This document shows positions 17,811 through 25,678 of a DNA stretch of 64,000 nucleotides, one piece after another. The notes beneath the pieces are model-generated. The model was not told the origin of the DNA. It worked only from the letters and a program-made list of their open reading frames with translations, and did no database searches. The position numbers were made by a program, and so were the translations under genes. How positions within the stretch are numbered: position 1 is the first letter of the stretch; every line of letters starts with the position of its first letter. Source of the stretch: DATBLE01 sp963764565 (GTDB lineage Bacteria > Actinomycetota > Thermoleophilia > Gaiellales > Gaiellaceae); contig CAVXTD010000017.1 in the NCBI GenBank assembly GCA_963764565.1, forward strand, positions 30,701-94,700. Reading direction: 5' to 3'.

Positions 17811-17870
17811 GCTTCCGCCTCAGCCTAGCGCCGCGCTTCGCGCACTACCTGCGCCGCGCACGCAGAATGC

Positions 17871-19385
17871 GTGGCATCCCGCTTCCCTGCCCGCTCACAG
17901 GTCCGCCGCCGGCGGTTGCTCGCCGCCGCCGCGCTGGTCGCGCTCGCCGCCGGAGTGGTCGGCGCGCTCGTCGCGGCCAAGTCGGGCGGCGGCCGCGACG
18001 CGCCGCTCGTCCCGCGCGCGGTTGCCTCCGGCGCGGACCCGCTCGCGTTCCGGGCCGACGCGGTGGCGGAGCTCGAAAGCGCCGCTGCGGCCGGGTACTC
18101 CCACGTCCTGTACGCGAAGAGCCCCGGCGGGATCGTCGCCTCCGCCAGGCGAACGGCGGCGTTCCGGCCGCTGATCGACGCGGCCGCGAGAACCGGCCAC
18201 ATCGACGCCGACCTGCTCGAGGCGATCGTGCTGCTCGAAAGCGCCGGCCGGCCCGACGTGATCGCCGGCGCGGACCCCGCCCGTGCGGCGGGCTTGACCC
18301 AGATCGTCGCCGAGACCGCCCAGAACTTCCTCCGGATGAGGGTCGACCTGGCCACGAGCCGCAAGCTCACAGCGGGGATCGTCGCGGCGAACGCCCGCGG
18401 CGACGCGCGGGCGGCGGAGCGGTTCCGCGCCCAGCGCCGTGTGGTCGACGAGCGCTTCGATCCCGCCCGCGCGCTCGCCGGTACGGTGCGCTACCTCGAG
18501 ACCGCGCGCGAGCGCTTCGGCCGTGACGACCTCGCGCTCGTCTCCTACCACATGGGGATCGGCAACTTGACCTCGGTGATCCGCGACTACTCGGGCGAGC
18601 GGTCGGCGCCGATCCGCGACGTCGTCGAGCGCGACGGGCTCTCGTACGCGCAGCTGTACTTCGACTCCACGCCGCGCCGGCACGCGGCAGCGTGGCGCCG
18701 GCTCGCCCGTCTGGGCGACGACTCCGAGACCTACTACTGGCGGCTGCTCGCGGCGCGCGAGGTGATGCACCTCTACCGCACCGACCGCAGCCGGCTCGAG
18801 GAGCTCGCCCGGCTCCAGCTGAACAAGGCCAGCGCCGAGGAGGTACTGCACCCGGCCGACGCAACCGAGCGCTTCGCCGGGCCCGCCGACGTCGCCCAAG
18901 CACGGGATCGGGGGGTGCTCCAGCCGCTCCCGACCGACCCCGCCTCGCTCCACTTCCGCATCGACCCGCACATGGGCGAGCTCGCGCCGGGCCTCGGCGA
19001 GAAGAGCGTGCTCTACCGCGGCCTGCGCAAAGAGGCGCTGGCACTGCTCGTCTACCTGGCCGGACGCGTCCACGCCCTCAGCGGTGCCGAGCAGCCGCTC
19101 GTGGTCACGAGCACGGTGCGCGACGAGCGCTACCAGGCGCTCCTGCGCCGGACGAACCCCGAGGCGACCCAGAAGTACTCGCTGCACACGACCGGCTACG
19201 CGTTCGACATCCTCCGCCGCTACGGGTCCGACGCCCAGGCCGCCGCCTTCCAGTACGAGCTGGAGCGCCTCCAGGCGCGCGACCTGATCGCCTGGGTGCG
19301 CGAACCGGCCGCGATCCACGTCACGGTCTCATCGGACGCTGCTGTGCTCGTGCCGGCGCTGCTCCAGCAGGCGCCGACCCCGTGA
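17871..19385 (+). CDS. lytic-transglycosylase-like exported protein with a DUF5715-type C-terminal domain
   Basis: A 504-residue protein. GTG 17871 gives a short basic N-terminus, then a transmembrane/signal segment (residues about 16-35). Residues about 95-215 form an SLT-like domain: ADLLEAIVLLESAGRPD carries the candidate catalytic Glu, and RAAGLTQIVAETAQNF and LVSYHMGIGNL follow the family order. The C-terminal 150 residues (PLVVTSTVRDERYQALL, YSLHTTGYAFDILRRYG) resemble the DUF5715/M15-like fold. It would cleave peptidoglycan at the cell surface. The DedA gene overlaps its stop (GTGA). Bases 17899-18252 recur at 1-354. Confidence 0.85.
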   Translation: MASRFPARSQVRRRRLLAAAALVALAAGVVGALVAAKSGGGRDAPLVPRAVASGADPLAFRADAVAELESAAAAGYSHVLYAKSPGGIVASARRTAAFRPLIDAAARTGHIDADLLEAIVLLESAGRPDVIAGADPARAAGLTQIVAETAQNFLRMRVDLATSRKLTAGIVAANARGDARAAERFRAQRRVVDERFDPARALAGTVRYLETARERFGRDDLALVSYHMGIGNLTSVIRDYSGERSAPIRDVVERDGLSYAQLYFDSTPRRHAAAWRRLARLGDDSETYYWRLLAAREVMHLYRTDRSRLEELARLQLNKASAEEVLHPADATERFAGPADVAQARDRGVLQPLPTDPASLHFRIDPHMGELAPGLGEKSVLYRGLRKEALALLVYLAGRVHALSGAEQPLVVTSTVRDERYQALLRRTNPEATQKYSLHTTGYAFDILRRYGSDAQAAAFQYELERLQARDLIAWVREPAAIHVTVSSDAAVLVPALLQQAPTP

Positions 19386-19982
19386 TCGCAAGCGCGATCA
19401 CCCACTTCTTCACCAACCACGGGCTGCCGCTGCTCTTCCTCGCGGTCGCGATCGAGTCGTTCGGGATCCCGGTACCCGGCGAGACGGCGCTGATCGCCTT
19501 CGGGATCCTCGCCGCCGCAGGGCCACTACTCGATCGTCTGGGTGATCGTGCTGGCGGCGGCCGGAGCGATCATCGGCGACAACCTCGGCTACTGGCTGCT
19601 GGGCCGGCTCGGCGGGCGGGCGCTCTTCCGGAAGTGGGCCTGGCTGGAGCGCTACTCCGAACGCGTGCTGCCGAGGGCCGAGCGGCTGATGGAGGCGCAC
19701 GGCGGCAAGACGGTCTTCTTCGGCCGCTTCATCACCGTGCTGCGGTACACGGCCGCCTGGATCGCCGGCCTCGCCCACATGAACTGGTGGCGGTTCCTGT
19801 TCTGGAACGCGCTCGGCGGGATCTGCTGGGCGGTCGCGGTCGGGCTCGTCGCCTACTACGCCGGCGGCGTCGCGGCCGACGCGATCCGCCGCTACGGGCT
19901 CTACGCGGCGATCGGGATCGCCGGTGCGCTGGTACTCGGCTGGGTGCTGCTCCGCTTCGGCCGGCGGCGCTTCGAGGTTTGA
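19382..19982 (+). CDS. DedA-family membrane protein (one frameshift)
   Basis: About 199 residues with the DedA/SNARE-associated signature: an N-terminal HFFTNHGLPLLFLAVAIESFGIPVPGETALIA, then GDNLGYWLLGRLGG, KTVFFGRFITVLRYTAAWIAG, and a hydrophobic C-terminal helix. An extra base near 19528 separates ILAAAG from HYSIVWVIVLAAAG. DedA proteins are thought to flip lipids such as undecaprenyl phosphate or phosphatidylethanolamine, which would fit the cell-wall enzyme it is coupled to through a GTGA overlap. Both the Glu of the VPGE motif and the Arg of FGRF are kept. Confidence 0.85.
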
Positions 19983-20009
19983 CCGCGGGCGGGCGGTAAG
20001 CTCAGGCCC

Positions 20010-21404
20010 GTGGGCGAGCTGCACGACCTGTTGCAGCAGCGGGCGGGCGAGACGCTCGACCTGCACGCGCAGTACGTCAACCCGCAGATGATCCGGGTGC
20101 TGCGGACGATCGGCTTCGACCGCGACTGGGCGCGCACCGAGGGCGCCTACCTCTACGACGCCGCGGGCGAGCGCTACCTCGACTGGCTCGGCGGCTTCGG
20201 GATGTTCAACGTCGGCCGCTCGAACCCGCGCGTGCGCGACTGGCTCGTCGAGGCGATGGAGCGGCAGACGCCGAACGCTCCGCAGATGGGGATCTCGCCG
20301 GTGACGCCGCTGCTCGCCGAGGAGCTCGTCCGGCGCGCGCCGCCGTCGATCGGCAAGGCGCTGTTCACGTCGAGCGGGGCCGAGTCCGTCGAGGCCGCGC
20401 TCAAGCTCGGCCGAGCTGCCACGAAGCGCGAACGCGTCGTCTGCGTCGAGCACGCGTTCCACGGCCTCACGCTCGGCGCGCTGTCGGTGAACGGCGAGGC
20501 CGCCTTCACCGATCGCTTCGGTCCGTACCTGCCGGGGATTGCGCGCGTTCCGTTCAACGACCTCGAAGCCCTGGAGACCGAGCTGCGCCGGGAGGACGTC
20601 GCCGTCTTCATCGTCGAGCCCGTGCTCGGCAAGGGCGTCGTCCTGCCGGCCGACGGCTACCTCGAAGGTGCGCAGAAGCTGTGCCGCCGGTACGGCACGC
20701 TCTTCTGTCTGGACGAGGTGCAGACCGGCTTCGGGCGCACCGGCCGCCTGTTCGCCGCCGAGCACTGGGGGCTCGAGCCCGACCTGATCCCGGTCGCGAA
20801 GTCGCTCTCCGGCGGCTACGTGCCCGTCGGCGCGCTGCTGATGAGCGACTCGGTCTACGACTCGGTCTTCGACTCGCTCGAGCACGCGTTCAGCCACGGC
20901 TCGACGTTCGCGCCGAACGACCTCGGCATGGTCGCCGGGCTGGCGACGCTGCGGGAGCTCGACGACCGCAGCCTCGTCGAGGCGTCGGCGCGGATGGGCG
21001 ACCTGCTGCTCGAGCGGACGCGGCCGCTGGTCGAGCGCTACGAGGTGGTGAAGGAGGTGCGCGGCCTCGGGCTGATGTGGGCGATCGAGTTCGGCGAGCC
21101 GACCACCGGCCGGACGACGTGGAGGATGCTCGAGCGGATGCAGCCCGGGATCTTCGCCCAGCTCGTCGTCGTCCCGCTCTTCACCGAGCACCGCATCCTC
21201 AGCCAGGTCGCGGGCCACAAGGTGAACGTCGTCAAGGGCCTGCCGCCGCTCGTCCTCTCCGAGGACGACGTCGACTGGTTCGCCGGCTCGCTCGACCGGG
21301 TGATCGGCGAGGCGCAGAAGATGGGCAAGGCGATGACGAGCTTCGCGCTTCGCGCCGCCCGCGCCGGCCGGGGCCGCAAGAAGCCTGCGGCCTCCAGGGC
21401 CTAG
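20010..21404 (+). CDS. class III pyridoxal-phosphate aminotransferase
   Basis: A 464-residue fold-type I aminotransferase of the acetylornithine/putrescine transaminase family. Visible are TSSGAESVEAALKLGR (phosphate-binding), the DEVQTGFGRTG motif with the PLP-pyridine Asp, the Schiff-base Lys in LIPVAKSLSGGYVPVGA (about residue 267), and HGSTFAPNDLGMVAGLATL. An N-terminal extension of about 40 residues (LHDLLQQRAGETLDLHAQYVNPQM) is typical of long actinobacterial members. GTG 20010 lacks a strong ribosome-binding site. The amine donor is not determined by sequence; neighbours do not define a pathway. Confidence 0.85.
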   Translation: MGELHDLLQQRAGETLDLHAQYVNPQMIRVLRTIGFDRDWARTEGAYLYDAAGERYLDWLGGFGMFNVGRSNPRVRDWLVEAMERQTPNAPQMGISPVTPLLAEELVRRAPPSIGKALFTSSGAESVEAALKLGRAATKRERVVCVEHAFHGLTLGALSVNGEAAFTDRFGPYLPGIARVPFNDLEALETELRREDVAVFIVEPVLGKGVVLPADGYLEGAQKLCRRYGTLFCLDEVQTGFGRTGRLFAAEHWGLEPDLIPVAKSLSGGYVPVGALLMSDSVYDSVFDSLEHAFSHGSTFAPNDLGMVAGLATLRELDDRSLVEASARMGDLLLERTRPLVERYEVVKEVRGLGLMWAIEFGEPTTGRTTWRMLERMQPGIFAQLVVVPLFTEHRILSQVAGHKVNVVKGLPPLVLSEDDVDWFAGSLDRVIGEAQKMGKAMTSFALRAARAGRGRKKPAASRA

Positions 21405-22156
21405 CTCCCCGACGGCTCCCAGCGGAAGGAGCGGAACGCGAGCACCAGCCCCGCGGCACCCCAGGCGGCGACGACGGCGGCCGACTCCCAGTTCGCCCAG
21501 ATCGTCTCGTTGTGGAGCACGACGTCGCGCATCAGCCTGATGAAGTAGGTGAGCGGCAGGATCTCGGCGATCACCTCGAGGAACCGCGGGTACGAGTGCG
21601 GCGACCAGAACGAGCCCGAGAGGAAGGCCATCGGCAGGTAGATCGCGTTCACGGCGGCGGACGACCCTTCGCTCGAGCGGAGGTAGCCGGTCAGCGCCAG
21701 CCCGAGAGCGGCGAACGAGAGCGTGCCGAGGAGCAGCGCGAGCACCAGCGACAGCCACTCGTGGGGGAAATGGACGCCGAACATCACCCTGGCCAGCACG
21801 ATCAGCGTGGCCGCCTCGACCGCGAAGACGATCGTCGTCGAGGCGATCGCGCCCGCGATGTACGTCGCCGGCGGCAGCGGCGTCGCGCGCAGGCGCTTGA
21901 GAATCCCGCCCTCGCGGCGGATGACGAGCATGATCGCCAGTCCGGCGAAGGCGGTTGACGCGATCCCGTAGCCGAGGATTCCCGCGAGCAGGTACGCCGA
22001 GCCCTTGACGTGCTCGGCCTTGATCTGGTCGTTCCCGTAGACCGAGCCGAGCAGGATGAAGATGATCACCGGGAAGAGGAACGTGAAGAACGCGAGCTCG
22101 CGGCTGCGCCAGTAGAGCCTCTGCTCGCCCCGCAGCTGGTGCAGGAAGAGCCTCAT
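21401..22156 (-). CDS. ABC-2 type transporter permease
   Basis: A 251-residue integral membrane protein with about six hydrophobic helices. It begins with the cytoplasmic QLRGEQRLYWRSRELAFF and has the ABC-2 signature region LPMAFLSGSFWSP followed by LPLTYFIRLMRDVV. It pairs with the ATPase at 22153-23001 through an ATGA overlap, so the two form one exporter, probably of drugs or lipids. Its stop codon overlaps that of the convergent aminotransferase by a few bases. The substrate is unknown. Confidence 0.88.
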   Translation of the reverse strand: MRLFLHQLRGEQRLYWRSRELAFFTFLFPVIIFILLGSVYGNDQIKAEHVKGSAYLLAGILGYGIASTAFAGLAIMLVIRREGGILKRLRATPLPPATYIAGAIASTTIVFAVEAATLIVLARVMFGVHFPHEWLSLVLALLLGTLSFAALGLALTGYLRSSEGSSAAVNAIYLPMAFLSGSFWSPHSYPRFLEVIAEILPLTYFIRLMRDVVLHNETIWANWESAAVVAAWGAAGLVLAFRSFRWEPSGS

Positions 22157-23001
22157 TCCGCTCCCTCTGCGGTCAGGGCGAGGTAGATCTCCTCCAGCGT
22201 CGGGCGGCGCACGCTCAGCCCCTCGAGCTCGCGCCCCTCGGCGAGCGCCTGCGCGGTCAGCTCGTGGAGCACCCTGGTCGGTTCGTCGGTCGAGACGATC
22301 ACCTCCTCGCCGTCGCGGCGATAGCGGATCTCGGTCTTCGGCGCGGCGCCGGTCAGATCCGCCGGCCGGCCGATCGCGGCGATCGTCCCGTCGCGAAGAA
22401 CCGCGACGCGGTCGGAGAGCTGCTCGGCCTCGTCGAGGTAGTGCGTGGTCAGCAGGATCGTCTTGCCGAGCGAGCGCAGCGAGCGGATCACCTCCCACGC
22501 GGCGCGGCGCGCGGCGGGGTCGAACCCCGTCGTCGGCTCGTCGAGGAAGAGGATCTCGGGGTCGCCGATCAGCCCGAGCCCGAGGTCGAGCCGCCGCTGC
22601 TGGCCGCCGGAGAGCGTGCGGACGCGCGCGTCGCGCTTCTCGGCGAGGCCGATCAGCTCGACCACCCGATCGACCTCGAGCGGGCGCTCGTAGTAGCCGG
22701 CGAAGAGCGCGAGGCTCTCCGTCACCGTCAGGTTCGGGTACATCGCCGACGACTGGAGGACGACGCCGATGTTCTCCCTCCAGCCGAGCCCGGCCCGCTC
22801 GGGGTCCTCGCCGAGCACGGACACCGCGCCCGCATCGCGCGAGCGGTAGCCCTCCAGGATCTCGACGGTGGTCGTCTTGCCGGCGCCGTTCGGGCCGAGG
22901 AGGCCGAACACCTCGCCCGTCTCGATCTCGAAGTCGATGCCGCGTAGCGCCTCGAACGAGCCGTATGACTTGCGCAGGTCGGCGACGGCGACGGCGGGCA
23001 C
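22153..23001 (-). CDS. ABC transporter ATP-binding protein
   Basis: A 282-residue exporter-type ATPase. Walker A is GPNGAGKTT, the Q-loop VLQSSAMYPNL, the signature LSGGQQRR, Walker B ILFLDEPT and the switch His in LLTTHYLDEAEQL. The C-terminal 80 residues form the regulatory extension seen in DrrA-type exporters. GTG 23001 is chosen because it directly precedes the AVADLRKSYG strand. It is preceded by the SixA gene on the same strand (10-base gap) and overlaps the permease gene downstream. Confidence 0.9.
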   Translation of the reverse strand: MPAVAVADLRKSYGSFEALRGIDFEIETGEVFGLLGPNGAGKTTTVEILEGYRSRDAGAVSVLGEDPERAGLGWRENIGVVLQSSAMYPNLTVTESLALFAGYYERPLEVDRVVELIGLAEKRDARVRTLSGGQQRRLDLGLGLIGDPEILFLDEPTTGFDPAARRAAWEVIRSLRSLGKTILLTTHYLDEAEQLSDRVAVLRDGTIAAIGRPADLTGAAPKTEIRYRRDGEEVIVSTDEPTRVLHELTAQALAEGRELEGLSVRRPTLEEIYLALTAEGAE

Positions 23002-23011
23002 CGCGGCGAGC

Positions 23012-23758
23012 TTACAGCTCGAGGACGGCCAGACCGGCCGGCGGGAACGCCGGTTCGGGGCCGCCGCCCAGCCCGGCGGCGATGTGGCCGCAGTCCGGCT
23101 GGTGGCCGACGACGACGACCTCGTCGCCCCGGCCGGCCACGGCGGCGACGCACGGCCTCCGCCGTCGCTCCAGGTGCCAGGCGGTCGTCCGCCTCCGGTT
23201 CGCAGTCGAAGGCGCGGCAGATCTCCGCGGCGGTCTCGCGGGCGCCGGAGCAGCGGGCTCGAGATCACCGCGCGCCGGCCGAGCGCCTTCGCCGGCAAGC
23301 CGCTCGCCGAGCCGCCTGGCGGCGGCGCGGCCCGCCGGGGTCAACGGCCGAAGGTGGTCGGGCTCGCCGCTCGCGGCCTCGGCGTGCCGAACGAGGTAGA
23401 CGCCGGCTCGGGGCCGCCGGCGACCTCGGCGGTGATCCGGCCGCAGTCCGGCTGGTGGCCGACGACGACGACCTCGTCGCCCCGGCCGGCCACGGCGGCA
23501 CGCACGGCGTCCGCCGACGCTCCAGGTGCCAGGCGGTCGTCCGCCTCCGGTTCGCAGTCGAAGGCGCGGCAGATCTCCTCGGCGGTCTCGCGGGCCCGGA
23601 GCAAGCGGGCTCGAGATCACCGCGCCCGGCCGAGCGCCTTCGCCGGCAAGCCGCTCGCCGAGCCGCCTGGCGGCGGCGCGGCCCGCCGGGGTCAACGGCC
23701 GAAGGTGGTCGGGCTTGCCGCCCGTGGCCTCGGCGTGCCGGACGAGGTAAACCCGCAC
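23012..23758 (-). CDS. SixA-type phosphohistidine phosphatase, internally duplicated and frameshifted
   Basis: The gene begins at ATG 23758 with VYLVRHAEA, the RHx motif of the histidine phosphatase superfamily. The second catalytic His is in VVVVGHQPDCG. The segment between them contains frameshifts. After GGPEPA of the first copy the sequence restarts with another VYLVRHAEA lacking an initiator, and a second copy runs to the true C-terminus LAVLEL. The arrangement is therefore N-term, X, X, C-term. SixA dephosphorylates phosphohistidine in signalling proteins in E. coli; the actinobacterial role is unknown. It precedes the exporter genes. Confidence 0.72.
   Translation of the reverse strand: MRVYLVRHAEATGGKPDHLRPLTPAGRAAARRLGERLAGEGARPGAVISSPLAPGPRDRRGDLPRLRLRTGGGRPPGTWSVGGRRACRRGRPGRRGRRRRPPAGLRPDHRRGRRRPRAGVYLVRHAEAASGEPDHLRPLTPAGRAAARRLGERLAGEGARPARGDLEPAAPAPARPPRRSAAPSTANRRRTTAWHLERRRRPCVAAVAGRGDEVVVVGHQPDCGHIAAGLGGGPEPAFPPAGLAVLEL
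23050..23400 (-). repeat. tandem repeat unit B inside the sixA-like gene
   Basis: About 351 bases matching 23403-23751 in direct orientation with scattered substitutions and small indels. Offsets of 351-353 are seen at different anchors (for example CCGCAGTCC at 23088 and 23441). Confidence 0.85.
23403..23751 (-). repeat. tandem repeat unit A inside the sixA-like gene
   Basis: Partner of 23050-23400. It carries the real start of the gene just outside its left end in transcription order (23758) but lacks the native C-terminus. Confidence 0.85.
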
Positions 23759-23903
23759 GCTGGCAGGATAGGTCGATCCGTACCCGGACCACGGCGCCAG
23801 TCACTCGCCGGAGTGTCTCGCGCATCCCCCTTCGTGGGGAGGAGCAGCCGGCCTCGCGCGCCTACGGTGAGCGCGTCACCAACCCTCAGAGAAGAGAGCA
23901 TCG

Positions 23904-25607
23904 ATGTCCAGTGGCAGCCCCGCCCAGAACTCAACAAGCCCCCGGCCGCCGCGTGCGCGCGGTTCCTGGCGGACGGGGCTGGTCGCGCTGGTCGTGGTTG
24001 CGCTCGCGCTCGTTTCCGCGGGGCCGGGCTGGAGTAAGAAGAAGCCGGTCAATCCTCCTGCCCCGCCGCCCGCAGCGCCGCCCGCGGCTCCTCCCGCCCC
24101 GTCGGGGTACAACCCGGCCACCGACGTGAACTCGATGTTCGCGACGACGCTGTACACGGGCGCTCAGGCGTGGTGGCTGGCGGGCTACACCGGAAAGGGC
24201 GTCGATGTCGCGGTGATCGACAGCGGCGTCAGCCCGGTCGAAGGGCTCGCCACGGCGGGCAAGATCGTCTATGGCCCGGATCTCTCGCTCGAGTCGCAGG
24301 CGCCCGGACCTGCGCAACCTCGACACCTTCGGCCACGGCACCTTCATGGCCGGCCTGATCGCGGGCAAGGGCTCGACCCTGACCGCGCCCTATATGCTTG
24401 CGCCCCCGTCTGCCTATCGGGGCATGGCCCCGGACGCGCGGATCGTGTCGACGTCAAGGTCGGCGCGCCGACCGCTGATGGTCGACGGATCTCTCTCAGG
24501 TGATCGCGGCGATCGACTGGGTTGTCCAGCACGCGAACGACAACGGCCTGAACATCCGTGTGCTCAACCTCTCCTACGGCACCAACTCGACGCAGGCCTA
24601 TGAGCTCGACCCGCTCGCCTACGCGGTCGAGCAGGCGTGGAAGGCGGGGATTTTCGTCGTCGCCGCTGCCGGCAACAACGGCTATCAGCGCGGCGCGCGG
24701 CGACCCGGGCCTTGCCGATCCCGGCTAGGACCCGTACGTGCATCGCGGTCGGCGGCCAGCGACTCGGACGGGCGACCGCACGCCGGTCACCGACGACCAC
24801 GAGCTCGCGGGCTACTCTCCGCGAACACCGGCCAGCCGGAAGCAGCGAAGGCGCAGTGCTCGGATCTCGTTCGCGCCGTGGGCGCGCACATCGCAGGGCC
24901 TGCGCGTTCCGGGCTCGCTACATCGACCAGAACCACCGGATCGGCCGGCTACGGACGAGCCGCTACTTCCGCGGCAGCGGCACCTCGCGAGGCTGTCGGC
25001 GCTTGCCTCCGGGGCGGCCGCCCTGCATCCTGCAGAAGTACCCGCAGCATCACGCCGGGCCAGGTGAAGGCGTTCCTCGCTGATCGACGCGCACAAGTTC
25101 GCGGGGCATCGACGACATAGGCGCAGGGCCGCGGTGAGCTCGACCTCTGCCGACACTGCTCGAACGCCGCCGAGCCCGGAACCGATTCCGCAGAGCTACG
25201 CGGCCACGACCGGCACCGGCTCGCTCGAGCTCTCCCGTGGCTCGGATCACCTGACCCGTCGACGGCAGTCGTCCTCACGGGCGAGCAGGACATCTTCGGC
25301 CAGGCCGTTCAACGCCGGCGCTCGATCGCGGCGCTGGAGGCGGCCGGGCAACTCGCTGGTCGGGCGGCGTCTGGAACGGCAGCAACTGGAGCGGCAACAG
25401 CTGGAGCGGCAACAGCTGGCCGGGAACAGCTGGTCCGGGAACAGCTGGAGCGGCAACAGCTGGTGCGGGCAACACCTGGTCCGGGCAACAGCTGGTGCGG
25501 GAACAGCTGGAGCGGCAGCAGCTGGAGCGGCAACAGCTGGTCCGGCAACGAGCTGGAGCGGCGGCGCCTGGTCCGGCGACAGCTGGCAAGGCGCCACCTG
25601 GGGCTAG
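23904..25607 (+). CDS. subtilisin-like (S8) exported serine protease with pentapeptide-repeat C-terminus (many frameshifts)
   Basis: ATG 23904 follows a weak purine-rich site. The N-terminus has a basic segment and a signal helix (LVALVVVALALVSAGPGW), then a proline/alanine linker. The catalytic triad can be followed across frames: Asp in VAVIDSGV (about 24215), His in FGHGTFMAGLI (about 24337), oxyanion Asn in AAAGNNG (about 24675) and Ser in GSGTS (about 24980). The C-terminus (25370-25607) repeats WSGNS-like pentapeptides and ends SWQGATWG. Indels occur near 24302 and 24455, then very often after 24690. It is probably secreted and surface-bound. Start and end are firm; the middle is unreliable. 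Confidence 0.82.
25370..25600 (+). repeat. 15-bp coding repeats (WSGNS pentapeptides)
   Basis: About 14-15 direct copies of a 15-bp unit resembling AGCTGGAGCGGCAAC, encoding W-S-G-N-S with variants (WPGNS, WCGNT, WSGSS). The phase holds for most of the array and forms the protease's C-terminal domain. The protein repeats are not long enough to be a known adhesin domain. Confidence 0.85.
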
Positions 25608-25678
25608 ACCCCGTGGCAGTGCCGACCCCTATCGACTCGCTTTGCGGAACGGGCGATAAATGCCGATGAGTCGATTCG

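Noticed and set aside
25370..25600. Short regular repeats that might be a CRISPR array
   Set aside because: The 15-bp units are contiguous without spacers and encode a steady pentapeptide at the end of a protease gene.
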